From Chryseobacterium gleum (GTDB lineage: Bacteria; Bacteroidota; Bacteroidia; Flavobacteriales_D; Crocinitomicaceae): DNA of 64,000 bases. The stretch spans positions 124,001 through 188,000 of the forward strand of contig CAMDFX010000004.1 of the NCBI GenBank assembly GCA_945897805.1, written 5' to 3'. A model generated the notes under the pieces. That model saw only the letters and a program-made list of their open reading frames with translations. It searched no databases and was not told the origin of the DNA. The translations under genes and the position numbers were made by a program. Position 1 is the stretch's first letter, and every line of letters begins with the position of its first letter. Of this stretch, positions 26,649 to 36,423 are shown one piece after another.

Positions 26649-26708
26649 TTTTGCCAAATAAAGTCAATTGAATCAAGCTAACCAAATGATTGACCTTATT
26701 TGGCAAAA
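26649..26708. promoter_or_regulatory. WYL operator, copy A (Mza-type operon)
   Basis: TTTTGCCAAATAA (26649-26661) and TTATTTGGCAAAA (26696-26708) are perfect 13-base inverted arms. Inner elements GTCAATTG and GATTGACC add a second, weaker symmetry. It begins 11 bases upstream of the WYL start codon. A -7-like TACTTTG follows at 26718-26724. Nearly the same roughly 105 bases occur at 40980-41090, which marks the block as a conserved control site. Confidence 0.75.
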
Positions 26709-26851
26709 ACATTCGGTTACTTTGTGGAAAAATAACAATGGTGAAATTTAATTACTTAGCGAGTATTCTCTTTTCTGCACCTGACTTTATACTAAAAAAG
26801 ATCTTTTTTCAATTGAGATTTAAATTATTGTTATTGATTTACACAAACTAT

Positions 26852-26859
26852 TAATTTTG
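26852..26859 (+). promoter_or_regulatory. -7 element before the MORC-like gene
   Basis: TAATTTTG is a perfect TAnnTTTG, with TTG at 26828-26830 some 21 bases upstream. A second perfect element TAGTTTTG is at 26917-26924 without a clear -33. Either could serve the operon starting at 26948. Confidence 0.45.
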
Positions 26860-26947
26860 TTAAAGATGAAAATAAAATTACGTTTCCTATTTACAGCTAA
26901 AATCGAGGAAATTAAATAGTTTTGATTACTATTGTAGAATAAATAAA

Positions 26948-28363
26948 ATGATGAGTAAACCGATAGAAGTCAACCCAAATGTGAAAAATTTCGTACAATC
27001 CTTAAGGGATATTGGGTACTCTTTTGAGGTTGCTGTTGCGGATATAATTGATAACAGTATTACTGCAAAAGCATCAATAGTCAATATCTACATGGTATCA
27101 GAACCAGACTTAATTTTTTGTCTTTTTGACAATGGAAGTGGGATGAGTGAATCAGAACTCATTGAAAGTATGAGATTAGCCACTAAAAATCCATTGGAAA
27201 ATAGGCATCCTGAAGATTTAGGGAGATTTGGGTTGGGTCTAAAAACGGCATCATTTTCTCAATGTAAAAAACTAACCGTGGTGTCTAAAAAGGAAGGTGA
27301 AATTTTTGCAAAACAATGGGATTTGGACTTTATTTCTAATGAAAACAAATGGCTACTTAAAACAATTACTAATTTAAGTTTTATACCACTTTTAAATGAA
27401 TTGGAAAAAGTCGAAACTGGAACAATTGTTTGCTGGGAAACCATTGATAGAAGTAGCAAATCTGGTTACCCAGAAACTATCGAAAAATTAAGAAAACATT
27501 TGGCTCTAGTATTTCATCGCTACTTAGATGGCTTAGACCGTAAATCGTTTAAGATTATCATTAATAATAATCCAATAAAATCGTTCAATCCATTCAATCC
27601 AAATCATTCAGCAACTCAGCAATTGCCACTAGAAAAAATTGAATTTTATGACTCAGTAATTAAAGTTCAAGCATATATTTTACCTCATCATTCTAAAGTG
27701 TCTCAGCAAGAATATGAACTTTACTCAACAGAGGAAGGCTATATTAAATCTCAAGGATTTTACTTGTATAGAGGAAATAGAATTTTAATTTACGGAACTT
27801 GGTGGGGATTACATAAATCCATGGATGCCCACAAGCTTGTAAGAATCTCTATAGAAATACCAAATAACATAGATGAGCATTGGGGTATAGACATCAAAAA
27901 ATCTTCGGCTAGGCCAGATGAAAAAATAAGACGTGATTTGAAAACAATAATTGATCAAGTAACTACTAAAGGGGAAAAACCTTTCAAAGGCAGGGGGAAA
28001 AAAATAGAGGATAAAACTGTTCTTCAATTTTGGGAGATTGTAGCAAAAAATAATGAAGATTTTAAATTTGTTGTTAACCAAAATCATCCATTCTATAAAG
28101 ACTTAACATCAGATTTATCAGAGCTACAAAGGAAAAAGCTTAATATTTTTCTCAAAGGACTTCAAGCCTATCTTCCTTTGGAAGCAATTCAATACAATCT
28201 TCAGAAAAGGCCACATTTGTTTAAGCAAAAAGATATTTTTAATGAAGATGAAATAGTTGCTCTAGTTGAGAACTTAAAGCTAGGTGGATTAAGTGAAGAA
28301 TACATTGAAGAATTAATGAAAACTGAAATTTTTAAAAATCGAAATAATCCATTTTCTATATGA
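26948..28363 (+). CDS. MORC/MutL-like GHKL ATPase (Mza-type)
   Basis: The 471-residue protein has the GHKL fold: IIDNSI (33-38, N-box), DNGSGM (61-66, G1) and GRFGLGLKTAS (92-102, G2). A second transducer-like domain follows. Prokaryotic MutL/MORC ATPases of this type occur with Z1, AIPR and PD-(D/E)XK genes in restriction-like loci, and the same set was shown to defend against phage as Mza. The next ATG overlaps its stop by 4 bases. Two ATGs (26948, 26951) are possible starts. Confidence 0.88.
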   Translation: MMSKPIEVNPNVKNFVQSLRDIGYSFEVAVADIIDNSITAKASIVNIYMVSEPDLIFCLFDNGSGMSESELIESMRLATKNPLENRHPEDLGRFGLGLKTASFSQCKKLTVVSKKEGEIFAKQWDLDFISNENKWLLKTITNLSFIPLLNELEKVETGTIVCWETIDRSSKSGYPETIEKLRKHLALVFHRYLDGLDRKSFKIIINNNPIKSFNPFNPNHSATQQLPLEKIEFYDSVIKVQAYILPHHSKVSQQEYELYSTEEGYIKSQGFYLYRGNRILIYGTWWGLHKSMDAHKLVRISIEIPNNIDEHWGIDIKKSSARPDEKIRRDLKTIIDQVTTKGEKPFKGRGKKIEDKTVLQFWEIVAKNNEDFKFVVNQNHPFYKDLTSDLSELQRKKLNIFLKGLQAYLPLEAIQYNLQKRPHLFKQKDIFNEDEIVALVENLKLGGLSEEYIEELMKTEIFKNRNNPFSI

Positions 28364-31023
28364 CAAGCGTAAGTTATTTATCCATTAGAGATTTTGTGTT
28401 TGATAGACTTAAGAAAATTTCTGGGATTTTAGACCAAGGTCAAATTGCTGAGGAAATAGAAAACACTAAAAAAGTCATTCAATTTACTCCAGTGAGTTCC
28501 CTCAATATAATTTTTGGCACAGAGGATTTTCAGACATTAAATAATTCTCAATGGAAGGAATTAGGAAGAGAATTAGAAACTCATTTTAATGTTAAAATGG
28601 AGAATGGTATTTTAATTCAAGGAAACGATCAAAAGAATCGAGATACCTATTGGTGGACCTCAGTTGAAAAACAACAAAATCAAAATTATTATTGGACTCG
28701 ATATTATGACTTTTTGAAAGAATCGTTGCCTCCTAATGTTATAAAAGCGATCAATGATGATACGGACGTGGTAATGAATAATTTGGAAAATCCATCACAA
28801 ACTTCATTTTCAAGGTATGGAATGGTCGTAGGACATGTACAATCTGGGAAAACGGGAAATTATGCTGGTTTGGTATGCAAAGCTGCAGATGCTGGATACA
28901 AGTTTATAGTTGCAATAGCAGGAGGAATGAATAATCTTCGAAATCAAACACAGGAAAGGTTAAATGAGTCTTTTGTGGGAGAAACGAACGGGGTTCAAGT
29001 TGGTGCAGGCAAAGGGAGTTCAAATAAAGAAAAGATGCCACTTAGCTTAACAACTATTCAAAAAGATTTTAACAAAAGGGATGCAGACACTGCTTCACAG
29101 GGATTGAATTTCGATAATATTAGTGTTCCAGTGCTAATCGTGATAAAAAAAAATACAAAGAGTTTAAAAAATGTGATAGATTGGCTTCAAAAACAATATC
29201 TCAATAAAGTTCATAATCACGGAATGTTAATTATTGACGACGAGTCTGATTATGCTTCGATTAATACTAAAGATGAAGAAAATCCCACAGCAATTAATAC
29301 TGGGATTAGAACTCTACTTAGTTTATTTCATAAAAGCGCTTATGTCGCGTATACAGCTACACCCTATGCAAATATCTTTATTGATCATGAAGCGCAAAAT
29401 GAGGAAGTGGGAATTGACTTATTTCCAAAGGATTTTATCTATGCATTAGATGCACCCACTAATTATTTTGGAGCTCGAAAAATTTTCCTTGATACTGATG
29501 AACAACATATAGTTGCCATAAACAAGGATTTATCATACTTGCCACTAGACCATAAAAGTGATTTTAAAATTGATTTTTTACCTGAACAATTGAAAGATGC
29601 CATTCAGCTTTTCTTGATAAACATCGGGGTGCGAAATTTACGAGGGCAACAAAAGCAACACAATAGTATGCTTATTCATGCATCTCGTTTTACATCTGTT
29701 CATCAAAACATTGCAAGGCTAGTTTCAGAATATTTAGTGGAAGTTAGAAAAGAATTCGTTTCGTACGGAAAGTTAAATTACTCAGAATTACACTGTGAAA
29801 AAATTTCTTCAGTGCAAAGTGTATTTGAAAGACATTGTTCACATTTGCAAGAAAACTGGGAAGATATTATGGTGGCAATTACAGATAATATAGAAAGCGT
29901 AATTGTTCGAGAAGTTCACCAAAGAACTTCAATACCTCTAGAATATAGAGAAGATACAGTCACAAACGCTATCGTAATTGGAGGCTCAAGTCTTTCCAGA
30001 GGATATACAGTATTAGGGTTACATGTAAGTTACTTTTTAAGAAGTACCGTATTTTATGATACTCTAATGCAAATGGGACGATGGTTTGGTTACAGAAATG
30101 GATACGAAGATTTATGTAAAATCTTTATGTCAACTCAGAAAATTGATGACTTTAGGGATATTATTCTGGCGACAGAAGATTTGTACGCGGACTTTAAAGT
30201 GATGGCTGAAAATGAAAGTACTCCTAGTGAATTTGGATTAGCTGTGAGACAGAATCCTGATAGCGCCTTGCAAGTTACCGCAAGAAATAAACAAAAGAAT
30301 GTAACAGAGTTTATTTATTCTATGAGACTTGATGGAACCTTGAAAGAAACAAGTTACCTTCCAAGTGATTCAAATGTCATAAATAATAACTTAGAAACAA
30401 TACAAAACTTGGTGTGCAACCTAAGTGGTCAAAATCATACAGTTGAAGGAAAAACGAATATTTGGAGAAATATTGACAAAAAGTTTGTAGTTAATTTTCT
30501 TGAATCTTTTAAGACTTATGACAAAGATGCTTTAGGGTTATCTTCCAGAATGCCAATTAGTTTCATTAAAAAATACTTAGAGGATAAAAATAACAATTGG
30601 GATATTGCACTGTATTCAGGTTCAGGAGAAAAATTTAATATTTGTGGAATAGAAATAAAAAAACAATCACGTAAATTTGAAGTAAAAACAGGATACTACG
30701 AAGTGAAAAATAGACAGGTTTCATCAGGTTCTGCAGAATTAATTGCAATTGAGGATATTGAAAAACGAAAGTCAATAAAAACAGAAAATGACAGAAAAAA
30801 AATTCGGCAGGAAATGGAAAAGTCGACGGGAAGACCGCTGTTGATGCTCCATGTAATACAACCTGATATACCTGGACAATGCTTAAATGAAATTGCTGCC
30901 TTTGGGATTAGTTTTCCTGGAAGCGTTGTAAGTAAATCAGAAACAGTAAAACTAAAAATTAATACGGTTTATTTTAAAAACCTAATGGATCAATTGAACG
31001 ACGAAAGTGAATCCGATGACTAA
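28360..31023 (+). CDS. Z1-domain superfamily 2 helicase-like ATPase
   Basis: The 887-residue protein has Walker A GHVQSGKTGN (158-167), a DDESD Walker B (about 292-296), YTATPYAN as motif III, and MQMGRWFGYR (near residue 572) as motif VI. These define the Z1 family, helicase-like ATPases found with MutL/MORC proteins. It would supply the DNA-translocating engine of the system. It overlaps its upstream neighbour by 4 bases and its downstream neighbour by 8. Confidence 0.9.
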   Translation: MTSVSYLSIRDFVFDRLKKISGILDQGQIAEEIENTKKVIQFTPVSSLNIIFGTEDFQTLNNSQWKELGRELETHFNVKMENGILIQGNDQKNRDTYWWTSVEKQQNQNYYWTRYYDFLKESLPPNVIKAINDDTDVVMNNLENPSQTSFSRYGMVVGHVQSGKTGNYAGLVCKAADAGYKFIVAIAGGMNNLRNQTQERLNESFVGETNGVQVGAGKGSSNKEKMPLSLTTIQKDFNKRDADTASQGLNFDNISVPVLIVIKKNTKSLKNVIDWLQKQYLNKVHNHGMLIIDDESDYASINTKDEENPTAINTGIRTLLSLFHKSAYVAYTATPYANIFIDHEAQNEEVGIDLFPKDFIYALDAPTNYFGARKIFLDTDEQHIVAINKDLSYLPLDHKSDFKIDFLPEQLKDAIQLFLINIGVRNLRGQQKQHNSMLIHASRFTSVHQNIARLVSEYLVEVRKEFVSYGKLNYSELHCEKISSVQSVFERHCSHLQENWEDIMVAITDNIESVIVREVHQRTSIPLEYREDTVTNAIVIGGSSLSRGYTVLGLHVSYFLRSTVFYDTLMQMGRWFGYRNGYEDLCKIFMSTQKIDDFRDIILATEDLYADFKVMAENESTPSEFGLAVRQNPDSALQVTARNKQKNVTEFIYSMRLDGTLKETSYLPSDSNVINNNLETIQNLVCNLSGQNHTVEGKTNIWRNIDKKFVVNFLESFKTYDKDALGLSSRMPISFIKKYLEDKNNNWDIALYSGSGEKFNICGIEIKKQSRKFEVKTGYYEVKNRQVSSGSAELIAIEDIEKRKSIKTENDRKKIRQEMEKSTGRPLLMLHVIQPDIPGQCLNEIAAFGISFPGSVVSKSETVKLKINTVYFKNLMDQLNDESESDD

Positions 31024-31963
31024 TACAGAAAACCCTTGGATAAATATGGAAAAATCATCTCTAAGAAGAGTTGATTCTAAAATTGGATATGATTTTTTCT
31101 GGGTCATCGATGAGATTGGAAGGTACTGTCTTAAGATTAGTTTCAACAAACAGTTTCAACAAAAAAAAAATCTTCCAAGCCTTAAAGGTGTTGATGTTAT
31201 TGTGATTTCAGGTTCTTCTAAAAGTTTTGACTTATATTTAGTTTTATTAGTCGGCGAAAATTGGAAAATGTTTAAGACTTTATGCGATGATCTTTTGAAT
31301 AATGCTTTTAAATTTAAAGAAGAAGAAATCTTCAAACATACTATTTTAAGGCTTTTTAAATGGCAAAAATTCCTGAGCTCTAACAATCAACCTACACTTG
31401 ATGAAAAGATACAAATGGGGCTTATTGGTGAGTTATATTTTTTACTTAATTACATTTTTCCAAATTATGAAATTGAAGAAGCGATGTCATTTTGGGTTGG
31501 AGCAGAAATGGATAAGCAAGATTTTCATTTATCAAAATTTGCTATTGAAGTAAAATCATTTGTTTTGAGCAAGGGTAAAATTGTCAGTATTTCCTCTAGT
31601 TCACAATTAGACAATACGATGAAACCATTATATCTGTTCTCAATTGGCTTAACAAAACTTGAAAATGGGAATAATTCTATACCAATTTTAACAAATGAAA
31701 TAAAAAAGAAGATCGGAGACAACGAACCTTATCAAGAAATTTTTGATGAAAAACTTGCAAAATATGGATTTGTTGATGGTATTACAAAAGAACCATTCTA
31801 TACTTATGATGAAGGTTTCATTGAATGTTATTTTGTTTCGGATGATTTCCCAAAAATTATTTCTAGTGATGTTTCTAGTGAAATAATTGATATTAAATAT
31901 CGAATTGACCTTTCAAAATGTTCTAGATTTGTTTTCGATTTATCTAAATTATTAATAAAATAA
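31016..31963 (+). CDS. DUF4420 PD-(D/E)XK nuclease-like protein
   Basis: The protein matches the PD-(D/E)XK motif family DUF4420: a conserved LIGELYFL helix (with the LGELxxL pattern), WVGAEMDKQDFHL, and FAIEVKSF as the ExK strand. It is the probable DNA-cutting subunit of the Mza-type set. I start at the ATG at 31016 (MTNTENPW); a GTG three codons upstream is also in frame. The gene overlaps Z1 by 8 bases. Confidence 0.85.
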   Translation: MTNTENPWINMEKSSLRRVDSKIGYDFFWVIDEIGRYCLKISFNKQFQQKKNLPSLKGVDVIVISGSSKSFDLYLVLLVGENWKMFKTLCDDLLNNAFKFKEEEIFKHTILRLFKWQKFLSSNNQPTLDEKIQMGLIGELYFLLNYIFPNYEIEEAMSFWVGAEMDKQDFHLSKFAIEVKSFVLSKGKIVSISSSSQLDNTMKPLYLFSIGLTKLENGNNSIPILTNEIKKKIGDNEPYQEIFDEKLAKYGFVDGITKEPFYTYDEGFIECYFVSDDFPKIISSDVSSEIIDIKYRIDLSKCSRFVFDLSKLLIK

Positions 31964-31972
31964 AGTTAATTT

Positions 31973-34012
31973 ATGTCTACGTTACAAGAGTTTCATGAAG
32001 ATTTTATACAATCGATATTAAGTGATTCAGAGAGTCGTGGTTTGTTAAAATCACAATCTTTTTTCGAAATAGTTTGTGAAGATTTAATGAGTGTTGGCGA
32101 TCTTACCAATAACTATACTCAAGCGGAGTATATTAAACGAGGATTGGAAGTCTATGGATTTGATTTTGATGAAGAAAGAAAAATTTTAACTTTATTAAAT
32201 CATCAGTTTTTTCAGGAATCAGAAATGCAAACTCTTTCAAAGTCTGTAATTGAGACGAAGTTTTCCAGACTGAAATCATTTTATGACAAATGTATTGAAG
32301 GGTTTCATTCAGATTTGGAAGAAACTTCTGAAGCATTTTCAATGGCATATAATATCTCACGATACTTTGAAAGTAACAAAATTGAAAAAGTCAGATTGAT
32401 GATTCTTTCAGACGGTAAAGCAACAAGAAACCTGACTGAGTTACCTTCTGAAAAGTATGGAAATGTTACCATGGAGTATCGGGTTATAGATATTGAATAT
32501 TTAAACAATATTTATTTAGCTGATTCAAATTCTGCGATTTTCGAAATAAATATTGATATACCATGCCTGAAAGTGAATGGGAAAGATAATTCTTATCAAT
32601 CTTATTTGGCGGTTATGAACGGGGAACTTTTGGTTAAAATTTATGAGGATCATGGACAAAAGTTATTTGAGCAAAATGTTAGAACTTTTTTGCAGTTCAG
32701 AGGAAATGTAAACAAAGGATTAAGAAATACCATTGAAACTAGGCCAGAAATGTTTTTTGCCTACAATAATGGAATAACTGCAACAGCATCTGAGGTTGAA
32801 CTTGGTTCAAATGGTAATATTGTTAAAATAAATAACCTACAAATTGTAAATGGTGGACAAACAACTTCAGCAATTTATGCAGCGAAAAAAAATTCAAATT
32901 TAGATATATCGCAAGTTTCAGTTCAAATGAAATTATCGGTTGTATCCGAAAATAGTAATCAGGATGAATTTGTTGCAAAGGTTGCTGAATACGCAAATAC
33001 GCAAAATAAAATAAACAATTCTGATTTCTTTTCAAATAGCCCTTTTCATAAGGATATTAAGGAATATTCAAATAGAATTTTCGCGCCTGCTCTAGGTGGA
33101 GTCCAAAGAAGAACACATTGGTATTATGAGAGAGTTCGCGGAGAATATTTAAATAGCCAAGCTTACCTTTCTGCAGAAGGTAAACGGAGATTTCAAATTG
33201 AAAACCCAAAGAAACAAGTCGTTGATAAAACCTTGTTATCTAAAACAGAGAATGTTTGGCTACAAAAACCGGATGTAGTCTCAAAAGGAGCACAAGACAG
33301 TTTTAAAAAGTTTGCTGAAGATATAACTGCGAAATTAGAAAAAGATAATTTAGCAATAACAGAATCATATTTTAAAGATGCAATATCAAGGGTAATTTTA
33401 TTCAGAACTGTTGAATCCATGATTACCAAAGCTCCATGGTACGATGGAGGATTTAGAGCACAAACAGTAGCTTACACAATTTCATATTTATCGGCAGTGA
33501 TTGAAAATTCTGGCCTACACTTAAATTTCAATTTGATCTGGGAGAAACAGGAATTACCAATAAGCCTCATTAGTATGCTTGAAATAATTTCCGAAAGAGT
33601 TTATGAAAGCATAACACATCCTCCCGCTGGAACAGCAAATATTAGCCAATGGACAAAAAAAGCAGATTGCTGGAAAGTTGTCAAGGGGTTAGATATTGAA
33701 TTTGGAGAGATTGATGCAGATCTTTTTTTAGATGAAGAAGAAAACAAGTTTGTAGCAAAAGAGAGCAAAGCTGTAAAAGAGATTGATAAAGGGATTGAAA
33801 TGCAGGCATTTGTATATAATGCTAAAGTTGCAGATTGGGTAAAATTATATGATTATTTTCATAAAGGTAACTCAATAAAAAGGCTTTCAGAAATGCAACT
33901 AGATATATTGAAAAAAATGTCAAATAGTTCGATTCAGTACCCATCAGAAAAGCAATCTAAGGTTTTGTTTAACATTTATGAAATTGCTAAAAAGGAAGGG
34001 TATATTTCTTAA
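31973..34012 (+). CDS. AIPR family protein
   Basis: This 679-residue protein is of the AIPR (abortive infection phage resistance) family: residues about 245-290 show FRGNVNKGLRNTI, then FFAYNNGITATA and LQIVNGGQTTSAI, the family signature. The role is DNA- or RNA-related but not settled. It is the last gene of the four-gene MORC/Z1/DUF4420/AIPR operon, 9 bases after DUF4420. Confidence 0.9.
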   Translation: MSTLQEFHEDFIQSILSDSESRGLLKSQSFFEIVCEDLMSVGDLTNNYTQAEYIKRGLEVYGFDFDEERKILTLLNHQFFQESEMQTLSKSVIETKFSRLKSFYDKCIEGFHSDLEETSEAFSMAYNISRYFESNKIEKVRLMILSDGKATRNLTELPSEKYGNVTMEYRVIDIEYLNNIYLADSNSAIFEINIDIPCLKVNGKDNSYQSYLAVMNGELLVKIYEDHGQKLFEQNVRTFLQFRGNVNKGLRNTIETRPEMFFAYNNGITATASEVELGSNGNIVKINNLQIVNGGQTTSAIYAAKKNSNLDISQVSVQMKLSVVSENSNQDEFVAKVAEYANTQNKINNSDFFSNSPFHKDIKEYSNRIFAPALGGVQRRTHWYYERVRGEYLNSQAYLSAEGKRRFQIENPKKQVVDKTLLSKTENVWLQKPDVVSKGAQDSFKKFAEDITAKLEKDNLAITESYFKDAISRVILFRTVESMITKAPWYDGGFRAQTVAYTISYLSAVIENSGLHLNFNLIWEKQELPISLISMLEIISERVYESITHPPAGTANISQWTKKADCWKVVKGLDIEFGEIDADLFLDEEENKFVAKESKAVKEIDKGIEMQAFVYNAKVADWVKLYDYFHKGNSIKRLSEMQLDILKKMSNSSIQYPSEKQSKVLFNIYEIAKKEGYIS

Positions 34013-34073
34013 AAATTCACTCTAATTATATTTTTTAAACAAAATTTTTACTTTACACACAAAATTCAAACTT

Positions 34074-34097
34074 TATTTTCGAAGTTTCGAAAATAAA
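34074..34097. promoter_or_regulatory. Palindrome upstream of the HTH controller
   Basis: TTATTTTCGAA (34074-34084), GT, TTCGAAAATAA (34087-34097) is a perfect palindrome with a 2-base centre. It lies 130 bases before the Xre gene at 34228. It may be the operator of that controller or the terminator of the AIPR operon. Confidence 0.5.
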
Positions 34098-34227
34098 TAG
34101 TCACCTATTCAGTCAATTCTAGATTTATTTTTAGAATTAATAAGCAGTTAATTGTTTATAAAAACACATGATTCCCACAGTTTGACAGGTACATTCTTTC
34201 ATCTTTTCTATTCAATTTTATCCCGCC

Positions 34228-34455
34228 ATGGATATAGTTGAAAATGATCAGTTAATACTACTCGGAGAAAGGTTACGCTTTTATCGAAAACTAAAGGGAT
34301 ACACAAACTATGAGCATCTAGCCTACGATGTAGGAATATCTCGTTCTCAATATGGTAAATATGAAAAAGGAGGTAATATAAAATTTACTACCCTCTGTAA
34401 AATTTTGAAACATTTGGATGTCTCTCTATCTGATTTTTTTATTGAAGGTTTTTAA
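34228..34455 (+). CDS. Xre-family controller-type protein
   Basis: The 75-residue protein is a single Xre helix-turn-helix (GERLRFYRKLKGYTNYEHLA, SRSQYGKYEKGG). Size and position, first in a restriction operon with the methyltransferase convergent at the far end, fit a C protein that times nuclease expression. The palindrome at 34074-34097 may be its site. Confidence 0.75.
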   Translation: MDIVENDQLILLGERLRFYRKLKGYTNYEHLAYDVGISRSQYGKYEKGGNIKFTTLCKILKHLDVSLSDFFIEGF

Positions 34456-34466
34456 ATCCATAGGCA

Positions 34467-35222
34467 ATGATAGGCAGGCAATTAACAGCTTTAGGAAATA
34501 ACTATACAATTAATAATAGGGTTAACTATAACCCAACGATTAATTTGAGTAAGTATGTTCATGAGGTATTCGATTTTGCATTCGGAATGACTTTCGGTAG
34601 ATCCGGACATCACAGACTACATCTTACTGGAGGACAATATAGTAGAAGGAATGGAGAGCTTTTTATTAATGCCTTTCAAGGCAAGCTTGCCGAATTTGGC
34701 ATTTGGGAACTATTTGCCATGAATGGTATACATTTACAAAAACCAGACCTTGAAAAATGGGGTGAAGGTAAATGGGATGATAGTGACCTAAAAATAAACG
34801 GTAACCACTTGATTATTAAGTCTGCCTCAAGTAAAGGAAATCTATTATTACTTGAAAAGGCTGACTGGGATTCAGACAGAAGATATAAGCCTAATTCAGC
34901 TACAAATAGTGACAAAGTTGATTTTCATCTTTTTTGCAGGGTTGATCCAGATGGGAAAACTCTTTTTAAAGAAAGAAAATGGATGTATTTAGATGAAATA
35001 GACAAAAACGAACTCTATAAATTAATAATTGATATAAATTGGAGTATGGATTGTCCTGGTTATATTTCAAATGGTGATTTGAAGTATTTAATCGCCAACG
35101 ATTTCATACTACCTCAAAATTCCACTTTGCAAACCTGGACCAAAATAGATGCTAGTAATTATTACTGCCAAGCGGGAGACCTGCGTCCGATTCAAAAATT
35201 GTTTCAATTCTTGAAGTCATGA
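34467..35222 (+). CDS. Putative type II-like restriction endonuclease
   Basis: I recognise no named family in this 251-residue protein, but its core reads like a PD-(D/E)XK nuclease: NAFQGKLAEFGIWE (acidic helix, about 70-83), WDDSDLKINGNHLIIKSAS (about 106-124) with D and K of the motif, and a YKP-rich region after it. The usual acidic residue before the lysine is Ile (IIK). It overlaps the next gene by 4 bases and follows the controller by 11, so it is part of the restriction operon. Confidence 0.6.
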   Translation: MIGRQLTALGNNYTINNRVNYNPTINLSKYVHEVFDFAFGMTFGRSGHHRLHLTGGQYSRRNGELFINAFQGKLAEFGIWELFAMNGIHLQKPDLEKWGEGKWDDSDLKINGNHLIIKSASSKGNLLLLEKADWDSDRRYKPNSATNSDKVDFHLFCRVDPDGKTLFKERKWMYLDEIDKNELYKLIIDINWSMDCPGYISNGDLKYLIANDFILPQNSTLQTWTKIDASNYYCQAGDLRPIQKLFQFLKS

Positions 35223-36418
35223 TTTTTCTTAAAACACGATCACAAGAGAAGATTGATCAATATTTGCTCTATTTGAAATCAGTAGGTTCTTTCTCAAATC
35301 TTTACAGCTCATCTTCAAAGCCTTATGTTCAATATAGAGTTGCCGAAAATACTTTTTGTAAGGCATTTGACGCGGAGAATTTAGCCAGAGCTGATGCTGC
35401 TTACGATGCATTAATCGATGGCTTTGGGATAGGAATAAAAACATTTATTCTAGCTGGGAATTCTAAAATTGAAAAAATAGCAGAGTTTAACTCATTTAGT
35501 GCTGAATTGAGGGGGTTTTCAGGACTAGATTTAGCAAGAAGACTTGCTCATTATCGAAATTTGAGAATTACAACAGCTGATAGAATTTATGGTGTTGATA
35601 AGCGCGTTTATCACATTATTGGGCGAGATGCGTATAAGATAAAAATTTTTGAAGTTGGTTATGATCTAATTGATCTAGAAAATATTGAGATAATAGCTGA
35701 GAATAAAAGTTCACTGAAATTTAGAGATAATCTGAATGAATACAACTTCAATTTTTCCAAAAGTGTTCTAATGAAACGGTTTAATGTTCCGTCTGATGCA
35801 CTGGAAATAGAAATAAGCATAATTCCTGATCCCATAAATGTTTTGTTCCGTTTATTCGGCGAGGCAAATGAAATAGGTGCAGATTTTCTTGATATTAAGA
35901 ATGCTATTTCAGATGAAATGTCACTCAGTACTTCCGAAATAGAAGAACAGATTCCGGGGGTGGATTATGTTGTTTTACCACTTTATTCACCGCAATCGAA
36001 ATTAAAAAACCGCGAACCAATTGTGCCTTTGAAAAGTCAACTTAACCAATGGAACGCAGGAGGAAGAGAAAGAGATCCAGGAGAGGTGTATATTTTTATA
36101 CCTATTAAATTGCATCATGAATACGGTGACTTTTTTCCAGGAAGAGATATGCCATTCAATCTCCGAATTCCAAGTGGCGAAGTTTTATCCGCTAAAGTTT
36201 GTCAGGAGAACGGCAAAGCATTAATGACTAATCCTAATAATGCGATGTCAAATTGGATACTTAGAAGAGTTTTAGGACTTGAGCCGGGAGAATTATTGCA
36301 ATATAGCAGATTGGTTGAAGTAGGATTTGACGCTGTTAAAATAACTAAAATAGATAATTTTAATTTCCTCATTGATCTTACTCAAGTAGACGGTTATGAG
36401 GAGTTTATAAATGAATAA
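35219..36418 (+). CDS. Putative restriction endonuclease with B3-like DNA-binding domain
   Basis: The C-terminal 140 residues carry AGGRERDPGEVYIFIPIKL, a DFFPGRD turn, AKVCQENGKALMTNPNNAM and NWILRRVLGLEPGELL, the pattern of the B3-like (EcoRII-N/BfiI/NgoFVII) DNA-recognition domain. The N-terminal half has ADAAYDALIDGFGIGIKTF, a possible nuclease core ending in IGIKT. At 399 residues it fits a type II enzyme. It overlaps 34467-35222 by 4 bases; the two may be partners or successive enzymes recognising the same site. Confidence 0.65.
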   Translation: MIFLKTRSQEKIDQYLLYLKSVGSFSNLYSSSSKPYVQYRVAENTFCKAFDAENLARADAAYDALIDGFGIGIKTFILAGNSKIEKIAEFNSFSAELRGFSGLDLARRLAHYRNLRITTADRIYGVDKRVYHIIGRDAYKIKIFEVGYDLIDLENIEIIAENKSSLKFRDNLNEYNFNFSKSVLMKRFNVPSDALEIEISIIPDPINVLFRLFGEANEIGADFLDIKNAISDEMSLSTSEIEEQIPGVDYVVLPLYSPQSKLKNREPIVPLKSQLNQWNAGGRERDPGEVYIFIPIKLHHEYGDFFPGRDMPFNLRIPSGEVLSAKVCQENGKALMTNPNNAMSNWILRRVLGLEPGELLQYSRLVEVGFDAVKITKIDNFNFLIDLTQVDGYEEFINE

Positions 36419-36423
36419 TTAAG

